From Loigolactobacillus jiayinensis (GTDB lineage: Bacteria; Bacillota; Bacilli; Lactobacillales; Lactobacillaceae): 64,000 nt of DNA. Of the stretch, positions 1 to 8,692 are shown in pieces. A program made the position numbers and the translations under genes. The notes under the pieces were generated by a model that saw only the letters and a program-made list of their open reading frames with translations, was not told where the DNA came from and did not search any database. The stretch's first letter is position 1. Every line of letters starts with the position of its first letter. The stretch spans positions 32,477-96,476 of the forward strand of contig NZ_RHOF01000004.1 in NCBI RefSeq assembly GCF_003946445.1, in the 5' to 3' direction.

Positions 1-332
1 CAAGTATCAGCCCAGCCGTGGACGGCATCCATTACTTGTTTTAAATCTTGACCTTGTTCCGTCAAGGCATATTCGATCAGGGCGGAGCCAGCGTAGGTAC
101 GCCGCGTCACAATGCCTTCTTGTTCTAATTCTTTCAAGCGCTCAACCAAGACACGATCAGAGCACTTAGGCACTTTTTGTGCTAGGTCTTTGAAGCGCTG
201 AGTTCCTTCTTCTAATAAGACATCAACGATCAAACCATTCCATTTCTTGCCTAAAATCGTAAATGTTTTCTGAAATTTCGGGCATAATTGAAATTGTTTA
301 GTCTGACAGTCAGTCACCGCTTTTTCTGTCAT
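1..332 (-). CDS. HxlR-family winged-helix regulator (C-terminus beyond window)
   Basis: Partial gene reading out of the window; 110 codons are visible from ATG at 332. The translation starts MTEKAVTDCQTKQFQLCPKF and continues with the pattern typical of HxlR/MarR-like regulators: a short Cys-containing N-terminus, then a winged helix with LGKKWNGLIVDVLLEEGTQRF (19-residue core shown in part) and RVLVERLKELEQEGIVTRR. Members are small dimeric DNA-binding proteins, often responding to electrophiles or oxidants through the N-terminal Cys; that role is known for the family and not shown here. The usual divergent target gene is absent; only a possible relic lies upstream (527-628). Confidence 0.85.
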   Translation of the reverse strand, partial: MTEKAVTDCQTKQFQLCPKFQKTFTILGKKWNGLIVDVLLEEGTQRFKDLAQKVPKCSDRVLVERLKELEQEGIVTRRTYAGSALIEYALTEQGQDLKQVMDAVHGWADT

Positions 333-718
333 AGTTCTCACCTCGCAAGTAGTTTAGCACACTTACTAGAAGTAAGTCCAATTGATAGCTTATTTTTAAA
401 TAGTGCAGTGAACAGCGGCAAAATAGGCTTTTGTAAAAAGTGGCTCTCGTGCGCATTAATCCTGATCCTTAGCAGAATAAATGTCATTTATTTGCTCAGC
501 TAATTGGTAAAGGTGCTTTCAGAAAACTACTTGATCTTAACTGGCACATAGCGTTGACGAAAAGTTTTATGGGTAGCGGCCACCATAACAGCAGCTGTAC
601 CACGCCCACTAGCAGTAAAAATTGATTCTTATGATAAAGCTTTCATTACTTTTCAGAAAAATGGTATACTGAATTGGTAATGAATTCATATTTTGTACTT
701 GCTAGGAGGGATCGTTGA
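333..718. other. Intergenic region between hxlR-like gene and uspA
   Basis: 386 bases without a convincing intact gene. It should hold the hxlR-like promoter and, near 665-670, a TATACT -10 candidate for the uspA gene with no good -35 box 17 bases upstream. A short reverse-strand protein-like fragment lies at 527-628. Otherwise I see nothing recognisable. Confidence 0.5.
527..628 (-). pseudogene. Possible 3' relic of a deleted gene
   Basis: On the reverse strand 33 codons run open between a TAA at 631-629 and a TAG at 529-527. They have no start codon but a protein-like composition, including ASGRGTAAVMVAA and FRQRYVPVKIK at the end. I do not recognise the family. The position, divergent from an HxlR-type regulator, is where such a regulator's target gene normally sits, so this could be what is left of it. 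It may equally be a chance open stretch. Confidence 0.25.
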
Positions 719-1189
719 ATGTTACAAAATTATCACGACATTTTAGTCGCTGTTGATGGCTCACCCCAAGCACAACAGGCCTTTACTAAAGCAATCCGCA
801 TTGCCAAATTGAATCAGGGGCATCTATTATTACTCAATGTACTGGATATTTGGAATAAAAATTATGATTTTCGGCCAGTGCCCGATGATGATAGTTTCAC
901 GCAAAAGATTTTCGCGCAAACACAGAATTATCTGCAGGTTTTACAGCAGGAAGCTGCTCAACTGGGCGTGACGGATTGCGACATTCACATCCGCTTCGGT
1001 AATCCGAAAAAAATTATTGCCCATGAATTCAAGCTTGATCACCAAATTGATTTGATTATTTTGGCGGCAACTGGTAAAAACGCCCTCACCCGCACGCTAA
1101 CAGGGTCCGTCACCGATTATGTGACCCGTAATGCCACTACTGACGTGTTGACGGTGCGGACAGATCTTGATAACCGGCCGCTAGTTTAA
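719..1189 (+). CDS. Universal stress protein, UspA family
   Basis: 156-residue single-domain Usp protein, the usual length. The N-terminus has the Rossmann-like strand DILVAVDGS with Asp13. The C-terminal nucleotide-binding motif G-x2-G-x9-G-[S/T] appears as ATG-(9 residues)-GS around residues 116-130, with the first Gly replaced by Ala, so ATP binding is likely but not certain. A good GGAGGG ribosome site sits 8 bases before ATG 719. The gene is monocistronic and converges on an HD-domain gene, with a shared hairpin terminator between them. Usp proteins are cytoplasmic and tied to stress survival; the specific role is unknown. Confidence 0.9.
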   Translation: MLQNYHDILVAVDGSPQAQQAFTKAIRIAKLNQGHLLLLNVLDIWNKNYDFRPVPDDDSFTQKIFAQTQNYLQVLQQEAAQLGVTDCDIHIRFGNPKKIIAHEFKLDHQIDLIILAATGKNALTRTLTGSVTDYVTRNATTDVLTVRTDLDNRPLV

Positions 1190-1194
1190 AGCAT

Positions 1195-1237
1195 AACAAA
1201 AAAGATTATGGCCTTAAATGGTCATAATCTTTTTGTT
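1195..1237. terminator. Bidirectional intrinsic terminator between convergent genes
   Basis: An 18-bp arm beginning AACAAAAAGATTATG pairs, with one mismatch near the loop, with the matching arm ending CATAATCTTTTTGTT around a short AT-rich loop. A-rich and T-rich flanks allow termination in both directions, serving uspA (+) and the HD gene (-). Confidence 0.85.
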
Positions 1238-1754
1238 ATTCACTAATTTTCGCGGTTAACTTCAACACACGTTGTTTCAATCCGCGGCTAGATTTTTGCA
1301 ATTCTGGTAGCGCGAATTCGTCAATAGCGCAATAATCATCAACAAGTGAAACGATCATGCTCTCCATATACCGTGGTGGTGCAATCGTTGCGCCCCACAT
1401 ATGCTTGATAATAATGTCTTTTTCTTTTTTAGATAATGTTGTTATTTTTTCAGCGTTACGCAAAGCGATCCGCGGGTGCACGTAGGCGTGGGTGCCCATA
1501 TCAAATTTAGTGGTTCGCCAATCATAATAAAATAAATCATGTAATAAACCACCACGTGCAGTTGCCCGGGTATCTAAGTGCATTTTTTTAGCGATTAAGT
1601 AACTGCGATAAGAAACATGCAGTGAGTGTTCCAAACGGTTGGAAAAATGGTGCTGCGTGTAGTTGGCGAGGCGCTGAACCGCGTCGGTGGCCAATAAATC
1701 CGCAATTTCATCTACATATGCTTGATCGTCTTGCCAGTTAAGTTTTTTGGTCAT
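1236..1754 (-). CDS. HD-domain hydrolase of unknown substrate
   Basis: 172 residues carrying an HD phosphohydrolase fold: His43 (LEHSLHV), the HD doublet at 72-73 (LLHDLFYYDW), His93 and His118 (IIKHMW), and a later DD pair (LVDDYCAID), enough to bind a metal pair. Small HD proteins of this type, common in lactobacilli, have no settled substrate; nucleotide dephosphorylation is the usual guess. The gene appears monocistronic, downstream of an rRNA methylase-like gene in the same direction with about 270 bases between, part of which is a degenerate repeat. Confidence 0.75.
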   Translation of the reverse strand: MTKKLNWQDDQAYVDEIADLLATDAVQRLANYTQHHFSNRLEHSLHVSYRSYLIAKKMHLDTRATARGGLLHDLFYYDWRTTKFDMGTHAYVHPRIALRNAEKITTLSKKEKDIIIKHMWGATIAPPRYMESMIVSLVDDYCAIDEFALPELQKSSRGLKQRVLKLTAKISE

Positions 1755-1831
1755 TCAATGGCTGCCTTTCTTCTATAAAATCAACTAAGCACGTGGCTTA
1801 GCACAACGACAGATTAAAAGGATCTCAAACT

Positions 1832-1911
1832 AGAGTGTGCCGCAAAAAGCGTTAAAATTTTGAACACCAGCCTAAATCGGCATAGAAAACTGCTTTTTAG
1901 GCGCGTTTACG
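1832..1911 (+). repeat. Degenerate copy of the 122-bp structured element
   Basis: The segment begins AGAGTGTG, has AAAAAGC 10-17 bases in, and ends CTGCTTTTT followed by GCGCGTTTACG, which resembles both ends of the 122-bp element at 8693 and 22776. The core GAGCATTAGC is missing and the arms pair only partly, so this is a weak, decayed match. Confidence 0.4.
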
Positions 1912-2025
1912 TTAAACCAATTTTAAACATCAATTTAAATAATTTGACAACACAACTACTAACATCGTTAGAATAACCTATTTTTTCCCGCTTGGCTAGT
2001 TTTTCACACTGAACGTAATCTATTC

Positions 2026-2781
2026 TTAATTTTTGAGTTGAAACAGTAATATTCCGGCGGCAATCGCCACGTTCAGCGATTCTGCGCGGCCTTGGATCGG
2101 AATATAGAGATTCTGCTCGGTTTGTGCCAACAAGTCAATTTGCATCCCGTTGCCTTCATTACCCATGATCAAGGCAAATTCTGGTTGCGCCGGCACCGTA
2201 TGAAAATCCACGGCCGCTGGGTTCAACTCGCTGCCGTAAATCGGTACCTGCGCCGCTTTTAAAGCGGTTAGCCAGTCATTCAAGTCGCCTTGATATATTG
2301 GGATGTGAAAATGGCTGCCTTGCATGGCGCGCAACACTTTATCACTGTACAAATCAGCGCTGCCTTCGCCTAAAACGACACCGGATAAGCCAGCTGCGTC
2401 AGCGGTTCGCACCATCGTCCCAATATTGCCAGGATCCTGCACGCCATCGAGCAACAACCACGTGCCGTTGAAGCTTTGCGGCAACTTTTCCGTTGGTAAT
2501 GGTAGCACCGCGAAAATACCTTGGGTGGTCACCGTGGCGCTCAGCGTTTGCGCGACTTCCGGCTTGAGCCAATAGATCGACATCGAGGCGGGCACCCAAG
2601 TCACACGCTTAAAGTCTTCGGTGGCCAAGATCATTTCAATTGGTGTTTGCGCGTCTAACGCTTCACGCACCAAATGAACCCCTTCGATCAAATAACGTTG
2701 TTGCTCGGTTCGATTTTTTTTACGGTTTAATTTATGCAAAGTTTTGATCAAATCATTTTTTGAACTGGTAATTAGCGTCAT
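2026..2781 (-). CDS. TrmH/SpoU-family RNA 2'-O-methyltransferase
   Basis: 251 residues with the two-domain layout of YsgA-like SPOUT methylases: an N-terminal substrate-binding domain (about 1-100) and a knotted catalytic domain. SPOUT motif 1 is DPGNIGTMVRTADA (117-130) with the catalytic-type Arg125, motif 2 is MGNEGNGM (207-213), and motif 3 is AESLNVAIAAGI (233-244). It should methylate a ribose in rRNA or tRNA using S-adenosylmethionine; the exact nucleotide cannot be read from sequence. The start ATG 2781 follows GAGGAG. It is divergent from acylphosphatase across a repeat-filled gap. Confidence 0.9.
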   Translation of the reverse strand: MTLITSSKNDLIKTLHKLNRKKNRTEQQRYLIEGVHLVREALDAQTPIEMILATEDFKRVTWVPASMSIYWLKPEVAQTLSATVTTQGIFAVLPLPTEKLPQSFNGTWLLLDGVQDPGNIGTMVRTADAAGLSGVVLGEGSADLYSDKVLRAMQGSHFHIPIYQGDLNDWLTALKAAQVPIYGSELNPAAVDFHTVPAQPEFALIMGNEGNGMQIDLLAQTEQNLYIPIQGRAESLNVAIAAGILLFQLKN

Positions 2782-2929
2782 GGTGCAACTCCTCTGTGAC
2801 TGTAATTTTAGTGTGCGCGCTAAGCTATTTAGTCCAGCGCACTAATTTAATTATAACACGTCCGTCGCTAGCGCTACACTGGTACTTACGCGCAAAATTG
2901 CCTATAATGAAGTAGCGTTCAGAATTAGG

Positions 2930-3036
2930 CGGGCTGTCAATGGAAATATAGGCAGCATTTGTAGTGTTACTGGGATTTGTGGTAACCGCTCACCTTGTTT
3001 GCGGAGTAGTAACTAGGCGCTTTTTCCCAGCGCTCT
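2930..3036 (-). repeat. Partial structured element (left part only)
   Basis: Read on the reverse strand from 3036, the sequence begins AGAGCGCTGGGAAAAAGCGCC, the same layout as the 122-bp family start (AGAGTG, A-run, GC). It then departs from the family and includes one copy of a 24-base motif (2988-3011) preceded by a GTTAC/GTAAC hairpin. It looks like a truncated or recombined element. The lower boundary is uncertain. Confidence 0.4.
2988..3011 (+). repeat. 24-base direct repeat, copy 1
   Basis: A 24-base motif starting GCTCACCTTG and ending GGAGTAGTA recurs exactly at 3162-3185. Each copy directly follows a small hairpin with a different stem sequence. Function unknown. Confidence 0.8.
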
Positions 3037-3043
3037 GAATTTG

Positions 3044-3270
3044 CGAAAACGTGTTCGAAAAAGCAGCTCCCTGCGCTTGCCATGTTTCAACTTGGCGATC
3101 TTCGCCTTAGTTGAATGGACAACGTCCGTAGCATTAAAGCTATTTGCGGTTTATGCAAATAGCTCACCTTGTTTGCGGAGTAGTAGCTACGCAAGTCAAA
3201 CGTCCCATTTCATGGGTCTTATTGCCTTACTAGGCTAATGCTCAAAACATGGCGCCTTTTTTGACACTCT
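3044..3270 (-). repeat. Composite of two 122-bp-family elements
   Basis: On the reverse strand the unit starts AGAGTGTCAAAAAAGGC, carries the family core GAGCATTAGC, and follows the family as far as GCGTAGCTA. There about 105 bases of other sequence intervene, including the second 24-base motif and two hairpins. It then resumes with AGCGCAGG, GAGCTGCTTTTT and CGAACACGTTTTCG, the family right end. The left arm (GTGTCAAAAAAGGC) does not match the right arm (GCTTTTTCGAACAC), so the two ends come from different copies. Confidence 0.65.
3162..3185 (+). repeat. 24-base direct repeat, copy 2
   Basis: Identical to 2988-3011. It overlaps the end of a perfect hairpin, AGCTATTTGC / GCAAATAGCT at 3138-3164, and is followed by GCTACGC, which could pair back to the hairpin arm. 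Confidence 0.8.
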
Positions 3271-3288
3271 TAAAAGGAGGTATTCAAT

Positions 3289-3564
3289 ATGCGTCGTGTA
3301 AGTTTAACTGTTTTTGGTCGTGTGCAAGGCGTTGGTTTTCGTTATTTAACTAAAATGGTGGCTGATAAGATTGGTGTGACTGGAATCGTGCGCAATTTGC
3401 TGGATGGCACGGTTTATATTGAGGCTCGTGGTGATGAGCAGGCAATTGCGGCCTTTATTAAGGCAATCAAAAATGGTCCTTCGCCCTACGCCAAAGTGAC
3501 GCGCGTTGATTTAACTGAACTGGCTGATGATAAGGTTTACCGCGACTTCGCTGTCACTAATTAA
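3289..3564 (+). CDS. acyP: Acylphosphatase
   Basis: 91 residues, the normal size of this small enzyme, which hydrolyses acyl phosphates such as acetyl phosphate and carbamoyl phosphate in the cytoplasm. The signature GRVQGVGFRYLT (10-21) holds the phosphate-binding Arg18, and GIVRNLLDGTV (32-42) holds the catalytic Asn36. An AAAGGAGG site lies 9 bases before ATG 3289. The immediate upstream sequence is a structured repeat ending only a few bases before this ribosome site, so the gene's 5' leader may include it. The gene sits before yidC in the same direction. Confidence 0.95.
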   Translation: MRRVSLTVFGRVQGVGFRYLTKMVADKIGVTGIVRNLLDGTVYIEARGDEQAIAAFIKAIKNGPSPYAKVTRVDLTELADDKVYRDFAVTN

Positions 3565-3747
3565 AACCGCGGTAACTTATTTTGCGCCACGGTCTAAAGT
3601 CTGATTGAAAAATGCCGGTCATTCAAGTATAGTAGTAGAAGACTTTATTGGCCGATTTGGCTAGTAAATACAGCTAATGTTATTAAAAATGAACCGGCAT
3701 AAACTTAGTTTGCCGCGCTCTTTGTAGAAAGGAATTTAATCCAACAC

Positions 3748-4683
3748 ATGAAGCGAATAAAACGTCTACTTAGTTACGGTGGACTGTTCACGGTATTAAC
3801 CTTATTACTGTCTGCATGTACCAATACCCAAACGCACCGTACGCCGCCAACCGGCTTTATTTACGGGCCGATTTATCATTGGTTAGGTTTGCCAATGCAA
3901 CATTTGATCACTTGGATGGCCAAGTTATTCGGTAATCCCCCTGATTATGGTTGGGCAATTCTGCTGATCACTTTGATCGTGCGTTTGGTTTTGTTGCCAT
4001 TGATGCTCAGTCAATCCAAGAGCACCTTGAAGCAGCAACACCGCCGCGAAGCCATCAAGCCCCAATTAGATGACATTCAAAAGCGTCAAGCTGCCGCAAC
4101 GACCTCTGAGGAAAAGGCGGCTTTAAGCCAGGAAATGATGACCACCATGAAAGAAAATGGCGTCAGCATGACTGGTGGAATCGGCTGTTTACCGATGTTG
4201 GTTCAGTTGCCGGTATTCTCGGCCTTATACATGGCGATCCAATATAGTCCCGCAATTTTTAAGAGTACGTTCTTAGGCATTAGCTTAGGCCAAACCAATA
4301 TTGTCGTCGCTGTTTTAGCTGGCTTAACTTATGTGCTGCAAGGCTACTTGTCCTTGATTGGCCTGCCCGAAAGTCAGAAGAAGCAAATGAAGACGATGAT
4401 GTTAATGAGTCCAGCGATGACCTTCTTCATTGCCCTAGTTTCCCCAGCCGGCTTAGGCCTGTACTTCTTTGCTGGTGGGATCTTGGCGATTTTCCAAACG
4501 ATGATCACCAACTTCTATTACATGCCACGGATCAAAGCTGAAGTGGCGGAAGAAATTAAAAAGAATCCACCGAAGCCGGTTGCAAAAGCAGTGGTCAAGC
4601 CTAAGCCAAAGACGGTAACGTCTGCAGCAGCCGCGAAGCCAAAGCGCAATCGTAACGCGGGTAAACAACAACATCATAACTAA
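3748..4683 (+). CDS. yidC: Membrane protein insertase YidC (YidC/OxaA, lipoprotein form)
   Basis: 311 residues. A lipoprotein signal peptide ends in the lipobox LLSAC with Cys24, as in Gram-positive YidC1/YidC2 (SpoIIIJ/YqjG). Five membrane segments follow, with LLITLIVRLVLLPLMLSQS (positively charged Arg in the groove helix) and GCLPMLVQLPVFSALY typical of the family, then a basic Lys-rich tail (about 265-311) that in YidC2 proteins contacts ribosomes. It inserts small membrane proteins alone or with SecYEG. It sits downstream of acyP after about 180 bases and ends at a hairpin shared with the convergent kinase gene. Confidence 0.95.
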   Translation: MKRIKRLLSYGGLFTVLTLLLSACTNTQTHRTPPTGFIYGPIYHWLGLPMQHLITWMAKLFGNPPDYGWAILLITLIVRLVLLPLMLSQSKSTLKQQHRREAIKPQLDDIQKRQAAATTSEEKAALSQEMMTTMKENGVSMTGGIGCLPMLVQLPVFSALYMAIQYSPAIFKSTFLGISLGQTNIVVAVLAGLTYVLQGYLSLIGLPESQKKQMKTMMLMSPAMTFFIALVSPAGLGLYFFAGGILAIFQTMITNFYYMPRIKAEVAEEIKKNPPKPVAKAVVKPKPKTVTSAAAAKPKRNRNAGKQQHHN

Positions 4684-4685
4684 AC

Positions 4686-4734
4686 AAAAAGCATTTCAAC
4701 GCGCGGATTACCGCCCAGTTGAAATGCTTTTTTT
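4686..4734. terminator. Bidirectional terminator, yidC / sensor kinase
   Basis: A 15-base arm AAAAAGCATTTCAAC pairs perfectly with GTTGAAATGCTTTTT across a 17-base GC-rich loop, with T runs on both strands. It ends yidC on the plus strand and overlaps the last bases of the kinase gene on the minus strand. Confidence 0.9.
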
Positions 4735-6304
4735 ATGCATCCGGCGTTGGTGTGTTGCCGGTTTTATTTTCTAGATCTAGCAGTGATTCGCCTGGTTCTA
4801 ACGTTTTAACGATTGGGAACGAAACGCGGAAAATCGCACCGCTGCCCAAAACGCTTTCCACTCGGATCCCACCGTGATAGCTTTCGACCAAATGTTGGGC
4901 AATCGACAAACCAAGGCCGTTACCGCCTTTGTCACGACTGCGCGCCTTGTCCACGCGGTAAAAGCGGTTGAAGACGCGGTCGATATTTTCTGGCGCAATA
5001 CCTTCACCAAAGTCCTGCACGGCGATTTCAACGTTGCGTTCGTCACGCGAAATCGACAAATGCACTTCTTGCCGCTTTTGCGAATATTTCACCGCATTGT
5101 CCATTAAAATGATCAAAATCTGTTCAAAATGATCGCGATAAATTTTAATAACTGTTGGTGCCTTTAAATCGTCGTCCAGCGTAAAGGTAAATTCTGGATG
5201 GATCAACTTGAAATTGCCGAAAACTTGGTTGGCCACCTCTTTGGCATCGGTCATCGCATTCGGATAATGGATGTCCACCTGCTCAGCGCGGGACAGATCC
5301 AGCATTTCCTGAACCAAACTCTTCATCCGTGTAATTTCTTGCAGTGAAGCGCTGATCGATTCGCTTAGAATCTCCGGATCGTCCTTGCCCCAGCGATTAA
5401 GCATCTGCATGTGACCTTCGATAATAGCCACTGGCGTCCGCAATTCATGGGAAACATCTTCGACGAACTCTTCTTGTTGCTCAATGTAGCGCTGCATGCG
5501 ATCCAGCATATCGTTGAATAGATTGGTTAGATCCGCCAGCTCATCATTACGCTGCGGGGCGGCGATCCGTTCAACTGACTGCGGTTCCTGATTGATAATA
5601 TCAATGGTTTCCGTCATTGCCTTGATCGGCTTCAGGAAATAAACCGCCAATAAATAACCGAGCACCCCACTAACCAGAAAGGCAAATGCACCGAGCACGT
5701 AAAAAGCTACCAGTAACTGATGCTGATCTTTGTGCAACGTGCCCAGCTGGCTGGTGACCTGAACATAGCCGATGATCCGCCCACTTGTCCGCGAGCGAAT
5801 CGGCCGCCGCCCAATAAAGCCATCTTGGCTGCCCACTTTTTCGCGGGAAACATCGATTGCCTTGGTCTGCTTAAACTTAGTTGAAATATTGCGGGAAGCA
5901 TAAACTTCCTTACCGGCAGGATTATAAATCGTCACCGTTACGTCTTCGCGCGCCAACTTAACGATGATCGAATCCGTGTAAATGTTATCTTTGCCCCGCG
6001 TTTTATTTTCTGGTACCGGGTCGGCTGCCGTGGCCAAATCAGGCCGCAAGTACGGCAGCACGGTTTTATTGGTCAGCGTGTTGGACTGATTGTTCAGCCG
6101 CTCCACCACCAGGGTCATGGTATCCTTTAAATTCGTTTCTTCTTGGTTCATCATAATGGCGGTAAAACGACTAAATAGTAAAATTGCGAAAACAGCAAAA
6201 ACAATGAATATACCAAAAGCGGCACCCAACGCCCACTTCCACCTGAGGGAGAAGCGTCGAGCCCGCTTTACTTGATTAGGATCATTTGCTGGGTTGGTCA
6301 TCAC
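4733..6304 (-). CDS. Sensor histidine kinase, ArlS/CsrS-like
   Basis: 523 residues. Membrane helices at about 24-46 and 198-223 flank an extracytoplasmic sensor loop of about 150 residues. A HAMP linker (about 224-276) leads to the HisKA helix with the phospho-acceptor His286 in [12 protein letters not shown]. The ATPase domain shows the N box (LMDNAVKYS), the G1 box (QDFGEGI) and the G2 box (GNGLGLSI). It overlaps the response-regulator gene upstream by 4 bases (ATGA), so the two are translationally coupled. The signal is unknown. ATG 6304 or the next codon are both possible starts. Confidence 0.92.
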   Translation of the reverse strand: MMTNPANDPNQVKRARRFSLRWKWALGAAFGIFIVFAVFAILLFSRFTAIMMNQEETNLKDTMTLVVERLNNQSNTLTNKTVLPYLRPDLATAADPVPENKTRGKDNIYTDSIIVKLAREDVTVTIYNPAGKEVYASRNISTKFKQTKAIDVSREKVGSQDGFIGRRPIRSRTSGRIIGYVQVTSQLGTLHKDQHQLLVAFYVLGAFAFLVSGVLGYLLAVYFLKPIKAMTETIDIINQEPQSVERIAAPQRNDELADLTNLFNDMLDRMQRYIEQQEEFVEDVSHELRTPVAIIEGHMQMLNRWGKDDPEILSESISASLQEITRMKSLVQEMLDLSRAEQVDIHYPNAMTDAKEVANQVFGNFKLIHPEFTFTLDDDLKAPTVIKIYRDHFEQILIILMDNAVKYSQKRQEVHLSISRDERNVEIAVQDFGEGIAPENIDRVFNRFYRVDKARSRDKGGNGLGLSIAQHLVESYHGGIRVESVLGSGAIFRVSFPIVKTLEPGESLLDLENKTGNTPTPDA

Positions 6305-6987
6305 GAGCGCATCACGTACCCAGTGCCACGAACCGTTTGAATGTAACTATCTTCGCCTTTACGGTCGATTTTGTTACGTAAATAACGGATGTAGACATCG
6401 ACCACGTTAGTTTCGACTTCACTTTCGTAGCCCCAAACCTTGTTTAATAGAATGTCACGACCTAGCACCACGTTGACATTTTCCATTAACGTTAATAATA
6501 ATTCATATTCACGCTTGGTTAAATCAATTGTGTCTTGGCCACGCTTAACAACCCGGTTTTCCTTTTCGATAGTTAAATCGCGGTAAGAAACGGTGGTTTG
6601 CTTAGCGTTATTTTGTTCGCCTTCAATATCGATGCGGCGCAATAAAGCCCGTAGCCGTGCCAATAATTCTTCAATGGCAAAAGGCTTAACAATGTAATCG
6701 TCAGCGCCGTGGTCTAAGCCAGAAACACGGTCGATCACGGAATCACGGGCTGTCATCATGATAATTGGTGTGTTCTTAACCTGCCGTACTCGCCGGCAGA
6801 CTTCAAGACCATTTAATTCAGGCAACATTAAATCTAGCAAAATAGCATCCCAGTCACTGTTTAACGCAGCATCTAAGCCAGTCCGGCCATTATAATGGAC
6901 CGTCGTTTCGTAGCCTTCATGTTGCAATTCAAGCTCAACGAAGCGGGCTAAGTTTTTTTCATCTTCAATAATTAGAACTTTACTCAT
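6301..6987 (-). CDS. OmpR-family response regulator, ArlR/CsrR-like
   Basis: 228 residues: a receiver domain (1-120) with acidic pocket residues 8-9, phospho-acceptor Asp52 ([11 protein letters not shown]) and the conserved Lys in IVKPF, and then an OmpR/PhoB winged helix (about 130-228) ending ...[12 protein letters not shown]...[13 protein letters not shown]. It is co-transcribed with and 5' of the kinase gene. An AGGAG site precedes ATG 6987. Three copies of AATTCTCA lie upstream (7021, 7064, 7140) and are candidate autoregulatory sites. Confidence 0.93.
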   Translation of the reverse strand: MSKVLIIEDEKNLARFVELELQHEGYETTVHYNGRTGLDAALNSDWDAILLDLMLPELNGLEVCRRVRQVKNTPIIMMTARDSVIDRVSGLDHGADDYIVKPFAIEELLARLRALLRRIDIEGEQNNAKQTTVSYRDLTIEKENRVVKRGQDTIDLTKREYELLLTLMENVNVVLGRDILLNKVWGYESEVETNVVDVYIRYLRNKIDRKGEDSYIQTVRGTGYVMRS

Positions 6988-7032
6988 TAGGTCTCACAAC
7001 TCCTCAAAAGAACCTTAGTTAATTCTCACTTA

Positions 7033-7038
7033 ATTATA
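7033..7038 (-). promoter_or_regulatory. -10 box of the two-component operon (candidate)
   Basis: TATAAT on the reverse strand, about 45 bases upstream of the regulator start. No good -35 box lies 16-18 bases away, which would fit an activator-dependent promoter. AATTCTCA motifs flank it at 7021-7028 and 7064-7071. Confidence 0.45.
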
Positions 7039-7153
7039 TTTACGTTTAAAATCGCTTAATGACAATTCTCATACAGCTAGTAATTTTACCATTGTTTCGC
7101 TAAAAAAGCTACCACTGCTGACTGTAATGGCGTTTAGTGAATTCTCATTTGGT

Positions 7154-7190
7154 ATAAAAAAACACAAAGTCAAAATGGCTTTGTGTTTTG
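7154..7190 (-). terminator. Intrinsic terminator of gnd
   Basis: On the reverse strand ACACAAAG and CTTTGTGT pair around an internal mismatch and a short loop, followed by seven T residues, about 10 bases after the gnd stop codon. Confidence 0.85.
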
Positions 7191-7198
7191 CGCTAAAA

Positions 7199-8623
7199 TT
7201 ATTGTTCTTCGTACCATGGATAATGGAAGCTACCGGGACGATCTGTCCGTTCGTAAGTGTGGGCACCGAAGTAATCACGCTCAGCTTGGATGATGTTAGC
7301 TGGTAAGCGTTCTGAACGGTATGAATCAAAGTAAGAAATGGCAGCTGCGAAACCTGGTACAGGTACGCCGGCTTTAACGGCTAAACCAACAAGGTCACGA
7401 ACTGATTCTTGATATTGTTTCGTAATGTTCAAGAAGTAATCATCTAACATTAAGTTTTGCAACTTAGGATCTGTTTCGTAAGCATCCGTGATGTTCTGCA
7501 AGAATTGGGCGCGGATGATACAGCCAGCACGCCAGATACGGGCAATGTTAGCGTAGTCTAGATCCCAATCATAATGGTCAGAAGCAATGCGCATTTGTTC
7601 GAAACCTTGGGCATAACTCATGATCTTGCTGAAGTACAAGGCTTTACGGATCATTTCAACGACTTCAGTTTTGTCAAAGTCAACCTTGCCAACTGGCTTA
7701 GGTAATACCTTGCTGGCCTTAACGCGTTCGTCCTTCATCATTGAGATGTAACGTGCGTAAACTGATTCTGTGATCAATGATTGTGGAATTTCTAACTCTA
7801 GTGCATTGGCGGAACTCCACTTACCAGTACCTTTGTTAGCTGTCCGATCTAAAATAACATCAACGATTGGCTTGCCAGTACCAAGATCGTCCTTACGCGT
7901 CAAAATATCAGCGGTAATGTCAATCAAGTAGCTGTCCAATTCGCCTTTGTTCCAGTCATTGAAAATCGCTGCAATTTCGTCAACGGATAAGCCGACTAAT
8001 TCATGCAAGACGTGATAACTTTCAGCAATCAATTCTTCATCACCGTATTCGATGCCGTTATGGATCATTTTAACGTAATGACCAGCACCGTTAGGCCCAA
8101 TGTAAGTGACACAAGGAGCGCCGTCTTCGGCTTTAGCAGCCATTTGTTCAAAGATAGGTGCAACAAGGTCATAAGCTTCCTTTTGACCACCAGGCATCAT
8201 TGAAGGCCCCTTTAAGGCGCCTAATTCGCCACCGGAAACACCCATACCAATGAAGTTGATCCCAGATTTGTCTAATTCAGTGTTACGGCGGATCGTGTCC
8301 TTGAAGAAGGTGTTACCACCATCGATCAAAACGTCGCCTTTATCTAATAATGGAACTAATTCCTTGATGACGGCATCAGTACCAGCACCGGCTTTGACCA
8401 TTAAAATGATCCGCCGTGGCTTCTCTAATGAGGCAACGAAATCTTGAATGCTGTAACTTGGCACTAATTTTTTATCAGCATGTTCCTTAGCCACTGTTTC
8501 GGTTTTAGAACTTGTTCGGTTGTAGATGGCGACGGTATAACCGCGGCTTTCAATATTCAAAGCCAAGTTTTTGCCCATGACCGCCATACCAACGACACCA
8601 ATTTGTGGTGTTTGCTTTTCCAT
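7199..8623 (-). CDS. gnd: 6-phosphogluconate dehydrogenase, decarboxylating
   Basis: 474 residues. It oxidises 6-phosphogluconate to ribulose-5-phosphate and CO2 with NADP in the oxidative pentose phosphate route. Seen: a nucleotide-binding N-terminus ([18 protein letters not shown]), the substrate-site strings [10 protein letters not shown] and [16 protein letters not shown], and the catalytic stretch with Lys and Glu in [18 protein letters not shown]. The C-terminal helical tail ends in [16 protein letters not shown] place the start at ATG 8623 (MEKQTPQ), 9 bases after AAGGGGG, and not at an upstream in-frame codon. Monocistronic, with its own terminator. Confidence 0.95.
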   Translation of the reverse strand: MEKQTPQIGVVGMAVMGKNLALNIESRGYTVAIYNRTSSKTETVAKEHADKKLVPSYSIQDFVASLEKPRRIILMVKAGAGTDAVIKELVPLLDKGDVLIDGGNTFFKDTIRRNTELDKSGINFIGMGVSGGELGALKGPSMMPGGQKEAYDLVAPIFEQMAAKAEDGAPCVTYIGPNGAGHYVKMIHNGIEYGDEELIAESYHVLHELVGLSVDEIAAIFNDWNKGELDSYLIDITADILTRKDDLGTGKPIVDVILDRTANKGTGKWSSANALELEIPQSLITESVYARYISMMKDERVKASKVLPKPVGKVDFDKTEVVEMIRKALYFSKIMSYAQGFEQMRIASDHYDWDLDYANIARIWRAGCIIRAQFLQNITDAYETDPKLQNLMLDDYFLNITKQYQESVRDLVGLAVKAGVPVPGFAAAISYFDSYRSERLPANIIQAERDYFGAHTYERTDRPGSFHYPWYEEQ

Positions 8624-8692
8624 ATTTCTTTGTGCCCCCTTGTATCTATTTAACAACCTCTATCCTATCAAAAAAGCGCAAGAAATAAAAGT

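Noticed and set aside
288..503. 71-codon plus-strand open frame at the start of the window
   Set aside because: It overlaps the start of the hxlR-like gene and its promoter on the other strand, has no ribosome site, and shows no recognisable features.
3041..3238. 65-codon open frame upstream of acyP
   Set aside because: It falls within the mosaic repeat region and reads across hairpins and the 24-base motif; no ribosome site.
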